The notes under the pieces were generated by a model. That model was not told the origin of the DNA. It was given only the letters and a program-made list of their open reading frames with translations, and did not search any database. Positions 8,802 through 17,174 of a stretch of DNA of 64,000 nucleotides are shown in pieces (positions within the stretch are counted from its first letter, which is position 1; the number at the start of each line of letters is the position of its first letter). The DNA is from JAWLBM01 sp041687675. Lineage in GTDB: Bacteria > Pseudomonadota > Alphaproteobacteria > Rhizobiales > Pleomorphomonadaceae. Both the position numbers and the translations under genes were made by a program. The DNA lies in contig JAWLBM010000021.1 in assembly GCA_041687675.1 (NCBI GenBank), positions 1-64,000 of the forward strand, read 5' to 3'.

Positions 8802-9631
8802 TTGCCGCCCTCCATGGCCGACGAAAGCACCTGGAACGCCTCGTTGATGCCGCGGGTCAGGTCGTTGGCCATGCGCTGGACCTCCGGCCGCTCGTTGGCG
8901 AAGAGATCGGGGTGATACTGCCGAAGCTTTCTCGTGTAGGCCTCCCGCAGCGCCGCCTGCGTCGAGGGAAGGGTATCGAGATCGAGGGCTTTCAGGTGCA
9001 CCCGGAGAGCCGCGTCTGCCTCACGCCGGCTTTGCCGGGCCCGCTCTTCGGCCTCTCGCTCCGCCTGCTCGCGGCGCGCTCGTTCCGCCCGTTCCCGCTC
9101 GGCGCGCTGCTTCGATTGCGAGGTGCTGTCGCCACTCTGGCCGGCACCTGTCGACGTGTTCGATCGCGATTGCCCGTGGCCTTGGGTGTTCATCGCGTCC
9201 CATTGCGGAAACGGGAGCGGCCGGCCGCGCTCGCGGGCGACTGCGTTCGCGAAGGTGAACAACAACGGCAGGCGGGTATCGGCCGGCGCATTGCGAAGGC
9301 GAAGTTTGGAGTACCAGACGCCCATGGACCCGTCGAACAGGAACGTGACCTGATCCGCGGTGGCCGGCGAGACCTTCACGCCAACGGCGGTGCGGCACCA
9401 CAGCCAGGTGGGCAGCCAGCGGGGGAGCACGGTGTTCCTCAGGCTTCGCCAGGCCAGGATGGCGATGCAGACGGCCCCTGCGAACTCGACGAATTCGTAC
9501 GAGCGCTGGAGCGACCGGACCTCCGGCAACCGCTCGAGCTGGACGGCGGCGCCGTAGGTGAGGAGAGCCGTTGCGCCAAGCATGGCCAGACGGCCGAGGG
9601 CGTCGAAAGGGTGGGTGAAGCGAAAGAGCAT
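8798..9631 (-). CDS. Membrane-anchored J-domain protein
   Basis: The ATG at 9631 begins MLFRFTHPFDALGRLAML with two hydrophobic segments (about 12-30 and 47-63), followed by a low-complexity Gln/Ser linker and a charged helix rich in RAERERAERARREQAER. The C-terminal 70 residues form a J-domain: LREAYTRKLRQYHPDLF contains the HPD tripeptide that stimulates Hsp70 ATPase. The J-domain would face the cytoplasm and recruit DnaK. It is coupled to the secreted protein gene at 8253-8801. A start further upstream is possible but lacks support. Confidence 0.8.
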   Translation of the reverse strand: MLFRFTHPFDALGRLAMLGATALLTYGAAVQLERLPEVRSLQRSYEFVEFAGAVCIAILAWRSLRNTVLPRWLPTWLWCRTAVGVKVSPATADQVTFLFDGSMGVWYSKLRLRNAPADTRLPLLFTFANAVARERGRPLPFPQWDAMNTQGHGQSRSNTSTGAGQSGDSTSQSKQRAERERAERARREQAEREAEERARQSRREADAALRVHLKALDLDTLPSTQAALREAYTRKLRQYHPDLFANERPEVQRMANDLTRGINEAFQVLSSAMEGGK

Positions 9632-10018
9632 TGTGATCTTGGGTTGTGAACTCGGCGGCAATGTCGACCGACATCGATTAAAAAATCGCATAGAGGCGGG
9701 CTGCGGGAGGACTGCCTTCGAGGAGACGTCTTTGGCAAGGATGAGGTCGGCCCCATTCCCCTGGCAGAATGGCTGCCAGCCAGAATTGCCCCACCGTTCT
9801 GGCTTCCGATCCGGTCGCCAACTGCGGCCGCATTTCCCGGGGTGAGCGTACCTGCGCCGCCACCGCCCGGCGGCTTGAGCATAACCTGTGTGAATCTAGA
9901 TATGGATGTTGAGGAGGGGCGGGCAACAAGATATGGCTGGTTGCAGCACTAGAAGATTGTCGGGGCGCCTGTTGGCGGCAGCGGGAGGGGCACGCCGGCG
10001 GGTCGTCAAGGAGACGCC
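9632..10018. other. Gene-free divergent promoter interval
   Basis: Roughly 390 bases between the divergent J-domain gene and the plus-strand pair starting at 10019. It should hold both promoters. No RNA gene, strong hairpin or insertion sequence is apparent; open frames here are short and of poor composition. Confidence 0.4.
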
Positions 10019-10669
10019 ATGTCCAAGCACATCTCGCCGCCCAGCCCCGAGCGTTTCGGCCTCACCACCTTCGCCGACCTTCTGCCGGCGAGGGATCCGA
10101 TCCCTGGGGAGGACCCCGGATCCTTCAAGGGCTTTCGGGAGGGTATGATGTGGTCTCTGACGCCCTTCACGCCCTATGAGTGTGTCGTCGCCGAGAACCT
10201 CGTCGCCATCGAGTGGGAGCTTCTGCAGCACCGCCGGATGCGCGACGCCGCTCTGCGAAGGACGATCTGCGTTGCGATCCGGGACGCCGTCGTGGCGCGG
10301 GAACGCGCAAGGCACTACGCCGCCCTCAGAGCGGCCTGGCAGGAGTTCATCGACAAGGGAGGCGACGAGGACGACTGGGAAGATCCCTTCGACTTCGACG
10401 AGGGTGCGGCGCGGGAGATCGGCGACGATCTCGGAGCCCGCGCGGTCTCGGCCGATCCTGACGTGCAAGCCGAAGCCTGTGCCGAGATCGTCGCGCTCGG
10501 CATCGCGCCGGTCGAACTGATGAGCAAGGCCTACGCAGAGTTAGGTGCCCCGGCGAGCCGCCACGACGAGAAGATCCAGGAACTCGAACGTCGCCGCCGC
10601 GAGGTCAAGCGGGACTACGACGCGCTCCAGAAAGTGCGCCCGCTGGAGGCGGAGGTCATCGACGGATGA
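10019..10669 (+). CDS. Conserved hypothetical protein, first gene of a coupled pair
   Basis: A 216-residue, acidic, helical protein. Its middle, MWSLTPFTPYECVVAENL followed by a helix containing EWELLQHRRMRDAALRR, looks like a structured core; the C-terminal helix is charged (KIQELERRRREVKRDYDAL). There is no signal peptide, membrane segment or catalytic motif. Its stop overlaps the start of the next gene (ATGA at 10666), so the pair is almost certainly co-translated. From memory, genes of this kind recur next to STGPKT-motif genes in alphaproteobacteria, but no function is known to me. Confidence 0.7.
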   Translation: MSKHISPPSPERFGLTTFADLLPARDPIPGEDPGSFKGFREGMMWSLTPFTPYECVVAENLVAIEWELLQHRRMRDAALRRTICVAIRDAVVARERARHYAALRAAWQEFIDKGGDEDDWEDPFDFDEGAAREIGDDLGARAVSADPDVQAEACAEIVALGIAPVELMSKAYAELGAPASRHDEKIQELERRRREVKRDYDALQKVRPLEAEVIDG

Positions 10670-11535
10670 CGTCCGACGCGATTGCTCGGCGCAACCGAGC
10701 CAATGCGCAGAAGAGCACCGGACCGAAGACGGCGAGGGGCAAGGCGATCGTCTCTGGCAACGCCCGCCGCCACGGCGCAACCGGCCGCCCGGACCCCGGC
10801 AGCGTCGCCGCATGGCTGGCGATCATTCTCGACCGCCCCGACATCGGGCCAACAGACCTGATCCACGCGGACGAACGCGGACACAGGGCCCTGGACCTCG
10901 CCCACGCGGAGGCGCAGCTCGTCGCGGCCGAACAAGCGCTGCGCGCCTACGAGGCACGCATCTCCGAGCCGGGCGACGGCGTCGTGGAGCTCCTCAAAAG
11001 CAGCGGCGCAATCGTCGAAGCACCGGGCAGGAAGGGTGGCACCCGATACAAGGTCATTCCCGGCCGCTCGATCGAGCTGCTCCTGGCGCGCTGCCTGCTC
11101 AAGACAAGCCGGCCGGACCGCGATCAGCACCGCCTCCTGAGGCGCTACCTCCGCGAGGCGCGGGCCCGGCGCTGGCGCGCGTTCCAGGCATGGGCCGCCG
11201 TGATCGCGCCGGGATCGCCAACGGGCTCGCCGCCGGGAGCGCCCATCACCGGAACAAAGCCAGCCGACGTCGGGCCCGGCTCGTCGCCGCCGGCCTCGAC
11301 TGCCGAAACAAAGCCAGCCGACACCCGGGTGCCGCGCAAGGCCCCGATCACAGCCACGAAGCCAACCGGTGCCCGGTCGACTTCGGCGCTCAGGGCCTCC
11401 GAGGCCTCAACGGCCGAAACAAAGCCAGTCGGCACCCGGTCGGTGCCGCCGAAGCCCCCGATCACCGAAACAAAGCCAACCGAAACCCGATCGGTTTCGT
11501 CGCTGAAGTCCGGCAAAGGCAAGCAGAAAACCTGA
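10666..11535 (+). CDS. STGPKT-motif protein with ETKP repeat tail
   Basis: The N-terminus reads RRNRANAQKSTGPKTARGKA then SGNARRHG, a short conserved basic motif found in many hypothetical proteins of proteobacteria and other phyla, function unknown to me. The middle (about 60-175) is helical. The C-terminal 110 residues hold five degenerate copies of a T-(A/G/E)-T-K-P-(A/T/V)-x-(T/A)-R unit. The basic N-terminus and disordered Pro/Lys tail could bind nucleic acid, which is inference. It follows the 10019-10669 gene with a four-base overlap. Confidence 0.7.
   Translation: MTSDAIARRNRANAQKSTGPKTARGKAIVSGNARRHGATGRPDPGSVAAWLAIILDRPDIGPTDLIHADERGHRALDLAHAEAQLVAAEQALRAYEARISEPGDGVVELLKSSGAIVEAPGRKGGTRYKVIPGRSIELLLARCLLKTSRPDRDQHRLLRRYLREARARRWRAFQAWAAVIAPGSPTGSPPGAPITGTKPADVGPGSSPPASTAETKPADTRVPRKAPITATKPTGARSTSALRASEASTAETKPVGTRSVPPKPPITETKPTETRSVSSLKSGKGKQKT
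11245..11495 (+). repeat. Five degenerate coding repeats (ETKP units)
   Basis: Five copies of a sequence around GAAACAAAGCCAGCCGACAC occur at about 11251, 11303, 11353, 11416 and 11467, separated by 45-65 bases of variable sequence. All are in one reading frame and encode (E/G/A)TKP units of the gene at 10666-11535. Copies vary at the last codons, so this is a coding minisatellite rather than an array of regulatory sites. Confidence 0.7.
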
Positions 11536-11989
11536 TTTACGCCCCGCCGCGGCGGCCGACGTAAGCGCCCGAACGGCCGATAACGCAGTCTATCGTCCGG
11601 CGCGACGGGCGCACCACGGGGCAACCCCGCCACGGCGACGGCGCCCGCGTCAACCCCGTTGTCCGCAGCCGGCTGTGCATATGCGCCGGCGCTGGTCTGC
11701 CACTGCCAGGCGCGCCGAACGCCGCCGGCCGGCCCACGCCCACACAATTGGAACTGGATCCCGAATGCTCCGTTTTTCCGGGTCAGAACCGATCCAGGCC
11801 GATGGTCGACCGTGCCCCCCGTCATCGCCGAACGTTGAGAAGCCGAACACCCAGGGCTTTCCGGGACGACTTTTTCGGTCATATCAGGTCTGGGGTGTCG
11901 CATGGTGGCCGACGCAAGGTACGCCGTGTGGTCGGCTGAGCCAGCATCGAGCCTCAACACGCAGGCGCGCAACCAATGGAGGAGCCACC
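11536..11989. other. Gene-poor interval upstream of beta-helix gene
   Basis: About 450 bases between the STGPKT-motif gene and the ribosome site of the beta-helix protein. Frames on both strands are short and Arg/Pro-rich, and I see no family motif. It probably contains the promoter for the gene at 11990. Confidence 0.4.
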
Positions 11990-13909
11990 ATGCAGTCGGG
12001 AGAACCGGCCCCACTCTGGCCAGGCGCGCTCCTGAGAAGCTTGTGCTTCGCAGCCGCGATGGTTGCTGCTCCCGTCTCCGGCACCGGGCGGGATGCGATC
12101 TCCGAAGCCGCGGCGACCGGCTGTGACCCTTCCGCGAAGGTGGCCACCTCGCTCGCGACCCCCTCGTCCGACGGCGCGGCCGCCACCGGGTCCGAGCCGT
12201 GCGGACCGGCGCAGGCCGGGGGCGGCATCATGGTCGCCACGGTGGACCAGGGTCCCGACCGGATCGGCAGAACGGCGTCCGGGCAATTCGCGTCCGCCGA
12301 TGGGAAGCTCACGGCGACGCCGACGTACCAGAGCATGGGCCTGTACCTCAACGCCGCGCCCGCGCCGGTCGACTCGGGCGGCGCCCGCGTCACCTTCCGG
12401 CCGGAAGGCTCGGCGCGGTGGCGGAACGGGTTCGATCTCTGGTACGACCCGCGCAACGCCGAATACCGCGGCAGCCTGGTCCAACTCCGCCCGGGCACCC
12501 GGTACGAGATAGCGGTGAGCCTCGACGACGGCACCACCTACACGCTGGCTGCCCGGACGTGGCCCGATACAAAGCCCGTCGCCAAGATCGTTCCGCTCCC
12601 GGCGCTGTCGACGAGCACGCTCACCATCACCGAAGGCGGATCGCCGTCGGGGTACATCGTCTACGAGCCGGCCGATGGCGAAAGCGCCGTCATCGACGTC
12701 GAGAAGAACAGCGACTTCAACATCGTCGTGAGGGCAAGCTATGTCATCGTCAGGGGCCTGACCCTGAAGGGCGCCCGCGACAGCGCGATCCTGCTCGGCT
12801 CGACGACCGAGGCGAACGCGGAGCGGGTCACCGACGTCGTCATCGAAGACAACGACATCAGCGACTGGGGCTCACTCGCCAAGCCGGGCTGCCCCTACGG
12901 CAAGAACCTGCAGTCGGCCGTGTTCTCGCGTGCCTCGAACCTGGCGCGGATCACCATCCAGCGCAACCGGCTCCATAACCCGACCCATGGTGCGAACAAT
13001 TGGCTGGAAACGAACTGTTCCGGAGAGTCGAAGCACCCGGAAGGACCACAGGCGATCACGCTCGCGAACAGCCTCGGCAACCACGTCATTCGCAACAACG
13101 AGATATACTCCAGAGAAGGACACTACTTCAACGACGGCATGGGAGAGACGAACAACTTTTCAGACCGTGGTTTCCCAACCGCCGACACGGACATATACGG
13201 CAACTTCATCCGCCACTGCTGGGATGACGGGATCGAGTCCGAAGGCGGCAATGCAAACGTGCGGATCTGGGGCAACTATATAGACGAGACCTATGTGAAA
13301 ATCGCGATTGCGCCGGTGAGATTCGGACCCATCTACATTTTCCGAAATGTAGGCAACGTCGGCAAAATCTCGCCCGACCAGGGGCGGGCGGCGTTCTTCA
13401 AGCTGCGGAATGGCGGATCCGAGTTCGTGGGCGGTGGGCAGATCAACATCTTCAACAACACAAGTCTTCTCCCAAACAAGAACTTTGCGGTTCGAAGCTT
13501 TTTGACTGAATTCGACTACGAACATAGAATTCTGAACGTAAACGTAGTAAACAACCTGGCACAAGTAATCCCTGGGCGTGCGGCAATCAAGGAGAGCTAT
13601 GCTGAGCGTTCCGTCTTCAGCAACAACTTTACCAACTCGACGTTTCAGTTCAGAAAATCGAGGGATGCTCCGGGCGGAACCCGAAAGAAATTTGTTTTCA
13701 ATTCGCGTCCGATAATCGACCTATCGTCCCTGATGGGCGACTTCGCTCTCGCTCCGGGCAGCCCCGGTCACGACCAGGGCAAGGTGATCCCCAATTTCGC
13801 GGATCGCTACACGGGCTCTGCGCCAGATGTCGGCGCGCATGAGTTCGGCACTGGTCCGATGGAGTTCGGCGTGAACGCTGACCTTTCATCCTCCGGTGGT
13901 GGAGACTAG
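11990..13909 (+). CDS. Secreted right-handed parallel beta-helix protein
   Basis: The ATG at 11990 is chosen for its strong ribosome site (TGGAGGAG) and signal peptide (LLRSLCFAAAMVAAPVSG); the frame is open further upstream without these. The 639-residue product starts with a fibronectin-like beta domain (about 100-200), then a run of beta-helix rungs (VVIEDNDISDWGS, ITIQRNRLHNP, HVIRNNEIYSR, DIYGNFIRHCWDDGIESEGG). It ends with a DVGAHEFG motif, common at the C-terminus of such exported proteins. This fold hosts polysaccharide lyases and surface adhesins; no lyase catalytic set can be assigned. Base composition falls towards AT from about 13300, suggesting separate ancestry of the C-terminal part. 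It converges on the gene at 13906-14148 with a four-base overlap. Confidence 0.8.
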   Translation: MQSGEPAPLWPGALLRSLCFAAAMVAAPVSGTGRDAISEAAATGCDPSAKVATSLATPSSDGAAATGSEPCGPAQAGGGIMVATVDQGPDRIGRTASGQFASADGKLTATPTYQSMGLYLNAAPAPVDSGGARVTFRPEGSARWRNGFDLWYDPRNAEYRGSLVQLRPGTRYEIAVSLDDGTTYTLAARTWPDTKPVAKIVPLPALSTSTLTITEGGSPSGYIVYEPADGESAVIDVEKNSDFNIVVRASYVIVRGLTLKGARDSAILLGSTTEANAERVTDVVIEDNDISDWGSLAKPGCPYGKNLQSAVFSRASNLARITIQRNRLHNPTHGANNWLETNCSGESKHPEGPQAITLANSLGNHVIRNNEIYSREGHYFNDGMGETNNFSDRGFPTADTDIYGNFIRHCWDDGIESEGGNANVRIWGNYIDETYVKIAIAPVRFGPIYIFRNVGNVGKISPDQGRAAFFKLRNGGSEFVGGGQINIFNNTSLLPNKNFAVRSFLTEFDYEHRILNVNVVNNLAQVIPGRAAIKESYAERSVFSNNFTNSTFQFRKSRDAPGGTRKKFVFNSRPIIDLSSLMGDFALAPGSPGHDQGKVIPNFADRYTGSAPDVGAHEFGTGPMEFGVNADLSSSGGGD

Positions 13910-14148
13910 TTGAACCAGATGACGTGGCGGAGGAAGCCGCCCTTGCCGGATCGGACGTTCGCGGCCGCACGGCCGAGCGCGGCCTCGTCCGCATCCGCCG
14001 CCTCAACGATGACCGCGGTACAGCCCGCGATCGCCGGTGCGGTCGGTCCGCCCCAGGTCGCGCAGTCTGCATACCTGGCGGCGCGCGACGGGCCGGTGGT
14101 GGCAACCAGGACCGCGGTGGCCAGGATCAGGGCGCGAAGGCTCGTCAT
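13906..14148 (-). CDS. Short secreted protein resembling the first unit of a TPR protein
   Basis: The ATG at 14148 has GGGAG upstream and opens a signal peptide (MTSLRALILATAVLVATTG). The 80-residue product continues YADCATWGGPTAPAIAGCTA, close to the first repeat of exported TPR proteins in alphaproteobacteria, which typically read DC..G..PD.AI.ACT.AI. Only one such unit is present, so it may be the truncated remnant of a longer TPR gene. Its stop overlaps the end of the beta-helix gene. Confidence 0.55.
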   Translation of the reverse strand: MTSLRALILATAVLVATTGPSRAARYADCATWGGPTAPAIAGCTAVIVEAADADEAALGRAAANVRSGKGGFLRHVIWFN

Positions 14149-14546
14149 GCGGCTCCCGTTGCATTTGATTCCACGGACCATCTTCTGCTCGGGACGAGGT
14201 CCGGTGGTTGACCCGGATCAGCCCCGACGCCTTGTCTGGCGGGCCGTCCGACCTGTTGGCCGCGTGAAACGGGCCAACGGGCGTCGGCCTTGACCAGAGA
14301 TTCCCGGCGACCTCTGCGCGCGTCCATTTAATTGCGATCCGTTCTCGAGGTCGCCGAGTTGCAGGCGTGGTGGCGCCCGGGTGGCACGGACCGCGGCCGG
14401 GCGGAATGGCCCTCGACGGTGGCCGGCGCGGTGGCATCGGACTGCCCGACCGGGAACCGAAGCAGGTTGCGACCTCGGCGGTGGTGCCGGGCCGACGGGT
14501 CGACTACCTTCATCCGGAAGCTGACGAGCAACGTCGAGAGGACAGC
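14149..14546. other. Gene-free divergent interval
   Basis: Nearly 400 bases separating the minus-strand TPR-like gene from the plus-strand lipoprotein gene. It is expected to contain both promoters. Open frames here overlap both strands and show no motifs; no hairpin followed by a T-run was found. Confidence 0.4.
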
Positions 14547-15314
14547 ATGTCCATCCGCATCGCGCCGGCCATTGCCGCCGGGCTCATCGCCGCCGGAGTT
14601 CTCGCCGGCTGCACCGACAGCGGCATCGAGGCCGGCTACAAGGTGGAGCCGCTTCCGCCGCCGCCGCCCAGCGCCGCGCCGGGCGGACCGCAGGTCGCAT
14701 CGGCGGGCGCCGCCCCGGGCGCGATCCCGGCGGCGCCGCCGATGACGATCCTCGGCCCACCGCAGGCCGCTGTTCCGGTGGCCCCGACGGCGGGCGCTCT
14801 GCCCGGCCTCCCGCCCCCCGCCGCGGCGCTGCCCGGCCTGCCGCCCGCGACGGCGAGCGCGCTGCCCGGCCTGCCGCCCGCGACCGCGACCCCGCCCGGA
14901 CTGGCGCCCGCCGGCGGCTCTCCCCTTGGCCTGCCGCCGCCCGCCGCGACGCCGGTGATCCGCAACGAGGCGCTCCCCGGCCTCGGCCTCGCCCAGCCGG
15001 TGCGGAGCGCCGCGCCGGCGGCCCTCGCGCCCCGCCCCGACCCGCCGGATTTCGCCGGTTCGGACCTGCCGCTTCCGGGCGGGCCCGGGGCGCCGGAACT
15101 GCCGCGGCCGGAGATCTGCAATCCGGAGCCGACGGCCTTCATGATCGGCCTGCCCGCCGAGCGCGGGCTGATCGACGAGGCGGTCGACCGCTCGGGCGCG
15201 CGCACCGCCCGGCTGATCCCCTGGGGCAGCCCCTCCGGCATGGAGGGAGACCCGAACCGGCTCACCCTCTTCCTCGGCCGCGACGGTCGGATCGAGCGGA
15301 TCGTCTGCAACTAG
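14547..15314 (+). CDS. Pro/Ala-rich lipoprotein with LPGLPPA repeats
   Basis: The ATG at 14547 follows GAGAGGA and opens a lipoprotein signal (AGLIAAGVLAGC; lipobox VLAGC, Cys at about 21). Residues 30-190 are low-complexity Pro/Ala/Gly with repeated LPGLPP(A/P) units, likely an extended wall- or envelope-spanning spacer. The last 70 residues form a small globular part with one Cys pair (EICNPEP and the terminal IVCN) resembling peptidase-inhibitor I78-like folds (GLIDEAVDRSG and RLTLFLGRDGRIERIVC). I78 kinship is an inference from the pattern only. Confidence 0.75.
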   Translation: MSIRIAPAIAAGLIAAGVLAGCTDSGIEAGYKVEPLPPPPPSAAPGGPQVASAGAAPGAIPAAPPMTILGPPQAAVPVAPTAGALPGLPPPAAALPGLPPATASALPGLPPATATPPGLAPAGGSPLGLPPPAATPVIRNEALPGLGLAQPVRSAAPAALAPRPDPPDFAGSDLPLPGGPGAPELPRPEICNPEPTAFMIGLPAERGLIDEAVDRSGARTARLIPWGSPSGMEGDPNRLTLFLGRDGRIERIVCN

Positions 15315-15334
15315 GCGTCCGCCGCCGGGCCCCC

Positions 15335-16219
15335 TCAGCCGCCGCCCTCGCGCTGGTCGTTAAGGCTCGCCTTCATCGCCCGGAAGCGAGCCTGCCGGCC
15401 GGCGTCGCGCCTCAGCGCCACGGCGGTCGAGAGCACGTCGACGACCACCAGGGCGGCGATCCGGGAGATGGTCGGGGTGTAGACGTCGGTATTGTCCAGC
15501 GTCTCGACCACCAGCGCCACGTCGGCGGCCCGGGCGAGCGGCGAGTCCGAGCCGGTGACGGCGACGACCTTCGCGCCGGCCGCGCGGGCGAGGCGCGTCG
15601 CCTCCAGCACCGTCCGGGTGCGGCCGGTGTTGGAGATGGCGACGGCGACGTCGGTCGGCCGAAGCATGGTCGCGGCCATGATCTGCTGGTGGGCGTCGGT
15701 CTCGGCGGTGCAGGGCACGCCGAACAGCGGGAACTTCTGCTGGGCGTCCGCCGCCACGATGCCGGAGGCGCCGAAGCCGAAGAAGGCGAGGGCGGTTGCG
15801 TTCTCCAGGAGTTCGACCGCCCGGGCGAGCGCGCCCGGATCGAGGTGGCGGCGGGCCCAGTCGAGGCTGGAGATGGTGTAGTCGAAGATCTTGCCGACCA
15901 CGTCCTCGAGCCCGTCGCTCTCGAGGATCACCGAGTGGGTGGCCGGGGTGCCCAGCGCGAGGCTGTGGGCGAGCCGCAGGCGGAAGTCGCTGTAGCCGGA
16001 GCAGCCGACCGCCACGGCGAAGCGCACCACCGTCGGCTGGCTGACCCCGGCGAGGGCGGCGGTGCCGGCGAGGGTCTCGCCCAGCACCCGGCGGGGATCG
16101 GCGAGCACCGTCTCGGCCACCGCCCGCTCGGACCGGCGCAGCCGCGGCAGCGCCTCGCGGATCGCCTCGACGACGTTCGGCGCCGGCCGGGCCGGCGGGG
16201 CTACGGCGGGAAGGCTCAC
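15335..16219 (-). CDS. MurR/RpiR family transcriptional regulator
   Basis: The GTG at 16219 overlaps the upstream stop by four bases (GTGA), which fixes the start. The 294-residue product has an N-terminal RpiR helix-turn-helix domain (about 10-85; LAGVSQPTVVRFAVAVGCSG) and a SIS sugar-phosphate domain (about 120-260; FFGFGASGIVAADAQQKF and AVAISNTGRTRTVLEATR). Such regulators sense phosphosugars and usually repress their catabolic operon. It is the last gene of the minus-strand operon with the shikimate-dehydrogenase-like and cupin isomerase genes, and likely controls the locus. Confidence 0.9.
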   Translation of the reverse strand: MSLPAVAPPARPAPNVVEAIREALPRLRRSERAVAETVLADPRRVLGETLAGTAALAGVSQPTVVRFAVAVGCSGYSDFRLRLAHSLALGTPATHSVILESDGLEDVVGKIFDYTISSLDWARRHLDPGALARAVELLENATALAFFGFGASGIVAADAQQKFPLFGVPCTAETDAHQQIMAATMLRPTDVAVAISNTGRTRTVLEATRLARAAGAKVVAVTGSDSPLARAADVALVVETLDNTDVYTPTISRIAALVVVDVLSTAVALRRDAGRQARFRAMKASLNDQREGGG

Positions 16220-17166
16220 GGGCGGGAGGCCTCGGCGGCGATCGCCGAGATCCGCTCGAAGCCGGGTCCGGATGTGGGGATGGCGATGTCGAACACCTCG
16301 GCGATCACCTGCGTCCAGCCGTGCAGGAAGTAGGTCCAGCCATCCTCCACCTGCAGGTTCCGCGCGCCCTGCCGCCGCCGGGCCTGGTGGAGGAAGCGGA
16401 GGTCGCCGCGGTAGTTGAGGTCGAAGGCGATGCCGTCCTCGGGGAACTCGGCCCCGTCGGTCAGCGGCGAGCCCGGGGCGTCCTTGCCGAGGCCGGTGGC
16501 GTTGATCACCATCGAGGCCGGCGCGAGCCGCGCGAGCACCGCGTCGTTGGTCTCCGGCCCGGCGGCGAGCACGTATTCCACCGGCACCTCGGCGGCGATC
16601 TCGCCGTGGATGCGGCGGATTTCCGAGAGCCGCTCCGGGTCGCGGTCGGAGACGACGATCAGCGAGGGCCGGTCGGCGCCGCGCTCGGGCCGCAGCATGT
16701 GCCAGGTGATGGCGATCGCCGAGCCGCCGGCGCCGATGACGAAGAGTTCCGCGCCGGTCTCGGCGAAGTGTCCGGGCGGCAGCATGCCGTCGAGGGCAAG
16801 GCCCGAGGAGATCGGGTCCTTGGCATGGCAGACGAGGCGCCCGCCGCGCTTCGACAGGCAGCTCGTCTCGCCCATCAGCCGGGCGAAGCCGTCGATCTCG
16901 TCGAACTGGTCGCGGCAGGCGCGGAAGAGGTCGATCTTGTGGGTGGTGACGAGCGCGCCGAGCGACAGCGGGTCGTCGCGGATGAAGGCGACCGCCTCCC
17001 GGTAGGCGCCCGGATCGGCGTGGAGGGGGAAGTCCATGCCGCGGATCTCCGCATCGAGGCCGAGGTGCCGCGTCCAGGCGGGGAACACCCGCATGATCGA
17101 GCTGGAGCCGGTGGTGACGCCGATGAAATGCAGCGTCGGCCGTTCGGCGGCAAGGTGGCTGGACAT
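16216..17166 (-). CDS. Shikimate dehydrogenase-like NAD(P) oxidoreductase
   Basis: A 316-residue protein with the substrate-side and nucleotide-side halves of the shikimate/quinate dehydrogenase family. VTTHKIDL supplies the catalytic-type Lys77 (classical VTIPHK), GETSCL follows, then the Rossmann motif FVIGAGGSAIAI, and later INATGLG and FDLNY. The divergence of the substrate loop and its location in a sugar operon argue against a role in aromatic biosynthesis; oxidation of a cyclic or acyclic polyol derivative is an inference. It is eight bases downstream of the cupin isomerase gene and overlaps the RpiR gene. Confidence 0.82.
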   Translation of the reverse strand: MSSHLAAERPTLHFIGVTTGSSSIMRVFPAWTRHLGLDAEIRGMDFPLHADPGAYREAVAFIRDDPLSLGALVTTHKIDLFRACRDQFDEIDGFARLMGETSCLSKRGGRLVCHAKDPISSGLALDGMLPPGHFAETGAELFVIGAGGSAIAITWHMLRPERGADRPSLIVVSDRDPERLSEIRRIHGEIAAEVPVEYVLAAGPETNDAVLARLAPASMVINATGLGKDAPGSPLTDGAEFPEDGIAFDLNYRGDLRFLHQARRRQGARNLQVEDGWTYFLHGWTQVIAEVFDIAIPTSGPGFERISAIAAEASRP

Positions 17167-17174
17167 CGGCGGCC

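Noticed and set aside
11245..11495. Possible CRISPR-like spaced repeats
   Set aside because: All five units are in one reading frame, encode ETKP units, vary in spacing and sequence, and no cas genes are present.
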